A stretch of 6,023 nt of DNA from Candidatus Odyssella thessalonicensis (lineage in GTDB: Bacteria; Pseudomonadota; Alphaproteobacteria; Bin65), in NCBI GenBank assembly GCA_005240015.1, contig SBBV01000410.1, forward strand, positions 1 to 6,023, read 5' to 3'. Made by a program: the position numbers and the translations under genes. The stretch's first letter is position 1; each line of letters begins with the position of its first letter. The notes beneath the pieces were generated by a model. That model searched no databases. It saw only the letters and a program-made list of their open reading frames with translations, and was not told the origin of the DNA. Shown here one piece after another: positions 4,363-6,023 of the stretch.

Positions 4363-5399
4363 TAAGGCCGCGGCGCCGCCGCGCGCCGGAGGCGGTCGTT
4401 GATCGCGGCGCCGAGGCCGTCTTCGGGGATCGGCATGACGGCGATCGTGTGCGCCTGACTCGCGTCGAGGCGGTGGAGATAGGCGAAGAGATTGGCCGCC
4501 GCCTCGACGAGGTCGCCCTTGGGCGAGAGATTGAGCGACGCCAGGATGCTGCGCGGCGGGTTGGGGCCGAACGCGAGCAGCGCCTCGCCGGGCTCGGCGG
4601 CCGTGGCGTTCAAGCGCAGCGGCTTCTTCGGCGCATAGTGGCTCGCGAGCATGCCGGGCGACTTGATCTCGTCGTCGCTGATGATCTCGCTGTTGGCGTT
4701 CATCGCCGCCGGCGCCCCGTCGGATCGACGCTCGGCGCCGGGCGCTTCGTCGTGCGCGGCGACGACGGCGATCTTCTCGCCGAGCTCGCGCTCGAGCGCC
4801 TCGGCGGTGACAAGGCCGGGGCGCAGGATGCGGGCCTCGGGCACCGAGAGATCGATCACCGTCGATTCGAGCCCGCCCGGGCACTTGCCGCCGTCGAGGA
4901 TGAGATCGACTCTGTCGCCGAGCGTCTCGACGACATGCGCGGCCTCGGTCGGCGACAGCCGGCCCGAGGGATTGGCTGAAGGCGCCGCGATCGGGAGATG
5001 CACCTTCTTCAACAGCGCCTGCGCGATCGGATGTGCGGGCATGCGCAAGGCCACCGTGTCGAGCCCGGCGCTGGCCAGCAGCGAGATGGGGCAGCCCGGC
5101 GCGCGCGTGAGCACGAGGGTGAGGGCGCCGGGCCAGAATCTGGCGGCGAGGCGCTTCGCGCGCTCGTCCATGATCGCGATCTCTTCGGCCGGCCAGCCCG
5201 GCGCCAGATGCACGATCAGCGGATTGAAGCGCGGGCGGCCCTTGGCGGCGAAGATGCGCGCCACCACGCGCCCGCGCGTGGCATCGCCGCCGAGGCCGTA
5301 GACGGTTTCGGTCGGGAACGCGACGAGGCCGCCTTCCGCGAGCAGATCGGCGGCGGCGGCGATCGAGTCGGGTGTCGCCGGCACGACGTTGCTGGTCAT
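4362..5399 (-). CDS. sua5: L-threonylcarbamoyladenylate synthase, long Sua5 form
   Basis: A 345-residue protein that makes threonylcarbamoyl-AMP from threonine, bicarbonate and ATP, the first step of t6A37 modification of ANN-decoding tRNAs in the cytoplasm. The N-terminal YrdC/TsaC domain (about 5-205) shows FPTETVYGLGGDA (28-40), KGRPRFNPLIVH (53-64), PSANPSGRLSPTEAAHV (140-156) and LESTVIDL (178-185), which are signature nucleotide- and substrate-binding segments. The C-terminal Sua5 domain (about 247-345) opens with SPGMLASHYAPKKPLRL, the linker motif that closes over the active site, and ends in the common GLGAAINDRLRRAA. Length fits the two-domain form, unlike the short TsaC. The stretch between the domains (about 215-246, acidic and Ala-rich) looks longer than usual. 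The start at 5399 overlaps the cysQ stop in ATGA, with GGAG just upstream. The gene is convergent with the MetE-like gene. Confidence 0.95.
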   Translation of the reverse strand: MTSNVVPATPDSIAAAADLLAEGGLVAFPTETVYGLGGDATRGRVVARIFAAKGRPRFNPLIVHLAPGWPAEEIAIMDERAKRLAARFWPGALTLVLTRAPGCPISLLASAGLDTVALRMPAHPIAQALLKKVHLPIAAPSANPSGRLSPTEAAHVVETLGDRVDLILDGGKCPGGLESTVIDLSVPEARILRPGLVTAEALERELGEKIAVVAAHDEAPGAERRSDGAPAAMNANSEIISDDEIKSPGMLASHYAPKKPLRLNATAAEPGEALLAFGPNPPRSILASLNLSPKGDLVEAAANLFAYLHRLDASQAHTIAVMPIPEDGLGAAINDRLRRAAAPRP

Positions 5400-6023
5400 G
5401 GCCGCTCCGGAGCGGGTGGCCGGGTCGCGGGGCGTCCTCGCGCGACGAAAGGAGGATTGCGGAAGCCGGGCTTGCCGTAAACGAGAGGAACGCCGGCGTG
5501 ATCCGTGACGCTGCCACCTGCCGCGTCGAGAATCGCCTGGCCGGCGGCGGTGTCCCACTCGCTGGTGGGCCCGAGGCGCGGATAGAGGTCCGCGCGGCCT
5601 TCGGCGATGAGGCCGTATTTCCACGCGCTGCCCATGACGATGCGCTCGGCCACGCGGTAGGGCTTCAGGAACTCCTCGAGATCCTGGCGCGCGTTGTGCG
5701 AGCGGCTGTGCGCCACGACGAGGCCCGCTTCGGGCGCCGCACGCGCCGCGATTGGCACGGCCTGCCCCTCGCCCACGATCTTCACCGCGGTGCCGGGACC
5801 GGCCGCCGCATAGGTGAGATTCTCGGCCGGAACGTGCAGCACGCCCAGGACCGGCCGGCGCTTCTCGACCAGCGCGATGTTGACCGTGAACTCGGCGCGG
5901 TGGGCCACGAACTCCTTGGTGCCGTCGAGCGGATCGACGAGCCAGTAGCGCGCGTCGGCCAGCGCCTCGGGCGCGGGCGCCGCGGCGAGGCTCTCCTCGG
6001 TCACGACCGGCACGCCGGGCAGG
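5396..6023 (-). CDS. cysQ: 3'(2'),5'-bisphosphate nucleotidase CysQ (5' end outside the window)
   Basis: The gene enters from the right edge and 208 C-terminal residues are visible; family members are about 260-270 residues, so roughly 55-65 are missing. It belongs to the inositol monophosphatase superfamily of Mg-dependent, Li-sensitive phosphatases. Visible motifs: LPGVPVVTEES (metal-ligand Glu), VDPLDGTKEFV (the D-P-x-D-G-T metal site), FTVNIALVEKRRPVLGVLH, GSAWKYGLIAEGRADLYPRL, and SEWDTAAGQAILDAAGGSV (the WDxAAG metal/substrate motif). The run GSxxKxxLIAEGxADLYPRLGPT-EWDTAAG favours CysQ over inositol or fructose bisphosphatases. It converts pAp, a by-product of sulfate assimilation, to AMP and phosphate. 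After the usual end GKPGFRNPPFVA the protein carries about 14 extra Arg/Pro/Ala residues, which overlap the sua5 ribosome-binding site. The TGA stop (5398-5396) shares bases with the sua5 ATG, so the two genes are very probably cotranscribed and translationally coupled. Confidence 0.94.
   Translation of the reverse strand, partial: LPGVPVVTEESLAAAPAPEALADARYWLVDPLDGTKEFVAHRAEFTVNIALVEKRRPVLGVLHVPAENLTYAAAGPGTAVKIVGEGQAVPIAARAAPEAGLVVAHSRSHNARQDLEEFLKPYRVAERIVMGSAWKYGLIAEGRADLYPRLGPTSEWDTAAGQAILDAAGGSVTDHAGVPLVYGKPGFRNPPFVARGRPATRPPAPERP
5402..5415 (-). promoter_or_regulatory. Ribosome-binding site of sua5 inside a 14-base palindrome
   Basis: CCGCTCCGGAGCGG is a perfect 14-base palindrome ending three bases before the sua5 ATG, within the last codons of cysQ. 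Read on the minus strand it contains GGAG, the only Shine-Dalgarno-like string at suitable distance. As RNA it could fold as a five-bp stem with a CCGG loop, partly hiding GGAG until ribosomes finishing cysQ open it, which would fit translational coupling. The stem is short and this is inference. Confidence 0.35.

Noticed and set aside
5400..5624. Extended N-terminus for Sua5 reaching into cysQ
   Set aside because: The extra residues are arginine-rich out-of-frame cysQ sequence; the ATG at 5399 gives the normal family start and a standard four-base overlap.

Overview
The window is a GC-rich stretch with the gene style of an alphaproteobacterium, probably Hyphomicrobiales-like or a near relative. 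The protein families point that way, and so do two kinds of short palindromic repeat that I recall as common dispersed repeats in that class. The taxon is inferred, not proven. Gene density is high, and no gene-free stretch exceeds about 205 bases.

Layout: (1) A minus-strand gene runs off the left edge; only its first 42 codons are visible and they resemble a GlcD-type FAD-linked oxidoreductase. (2) After a 136-base divergent gap, in which I see no convincing promoter, comes a small secreted protein resembling the NADase-type glycan-binding (F5/8 type C-like) domain. (3) Next is a TetR-family regulator with a GTG start and a perfect 9+9 inverted repeat just upstream. (4) Then comes a periplasmic type 1 substrate-binding protein of the branched-chain amino acid/amide ABC class. 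It has its own promoter, preceded by a 26-base imperfect palindrome that is the best candidate operator for the TetR protein. (5) Downstream in the same direction is a MetE/UROD-superfamily methyltransferase-like protein with all four predicted zinc ligands. A GTCCCCGC/GCGGGGAC hairpin repeat sits in the gap before it. (6) The convergent gap 4158-4362 is almost entirely a composite repeat: two 76-base units in inverted orientation, each with a long perfect hairpin. (7) On the minus strand, the tRNA t6A gene sua5 (tsaC family) overlaps by four bases the end of cysQ, which runs off the right edge.

The regulator, binding protein and MetE-like protein probably form one regulated module: uptake of a small organic solute, and a Zn-dependent thiol or methyl transfer reaction that may act on it. 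No permease or ATPase gene is in the window, so the binding protein is an orphan here. The solute, the inducer and the methyl donor cannot be read from the sequence. cysQ-sua5 is a housekeeping pair with probable translational coupling.

I found no CRISPR array, RNA gene, phage gene or transposase. The most unusual signals are the composite inverted repeat, which shows paired (compensatory) changes between its two hairpins, and the TetR / orphan binding protein / MetE-like module with its candidate operator.
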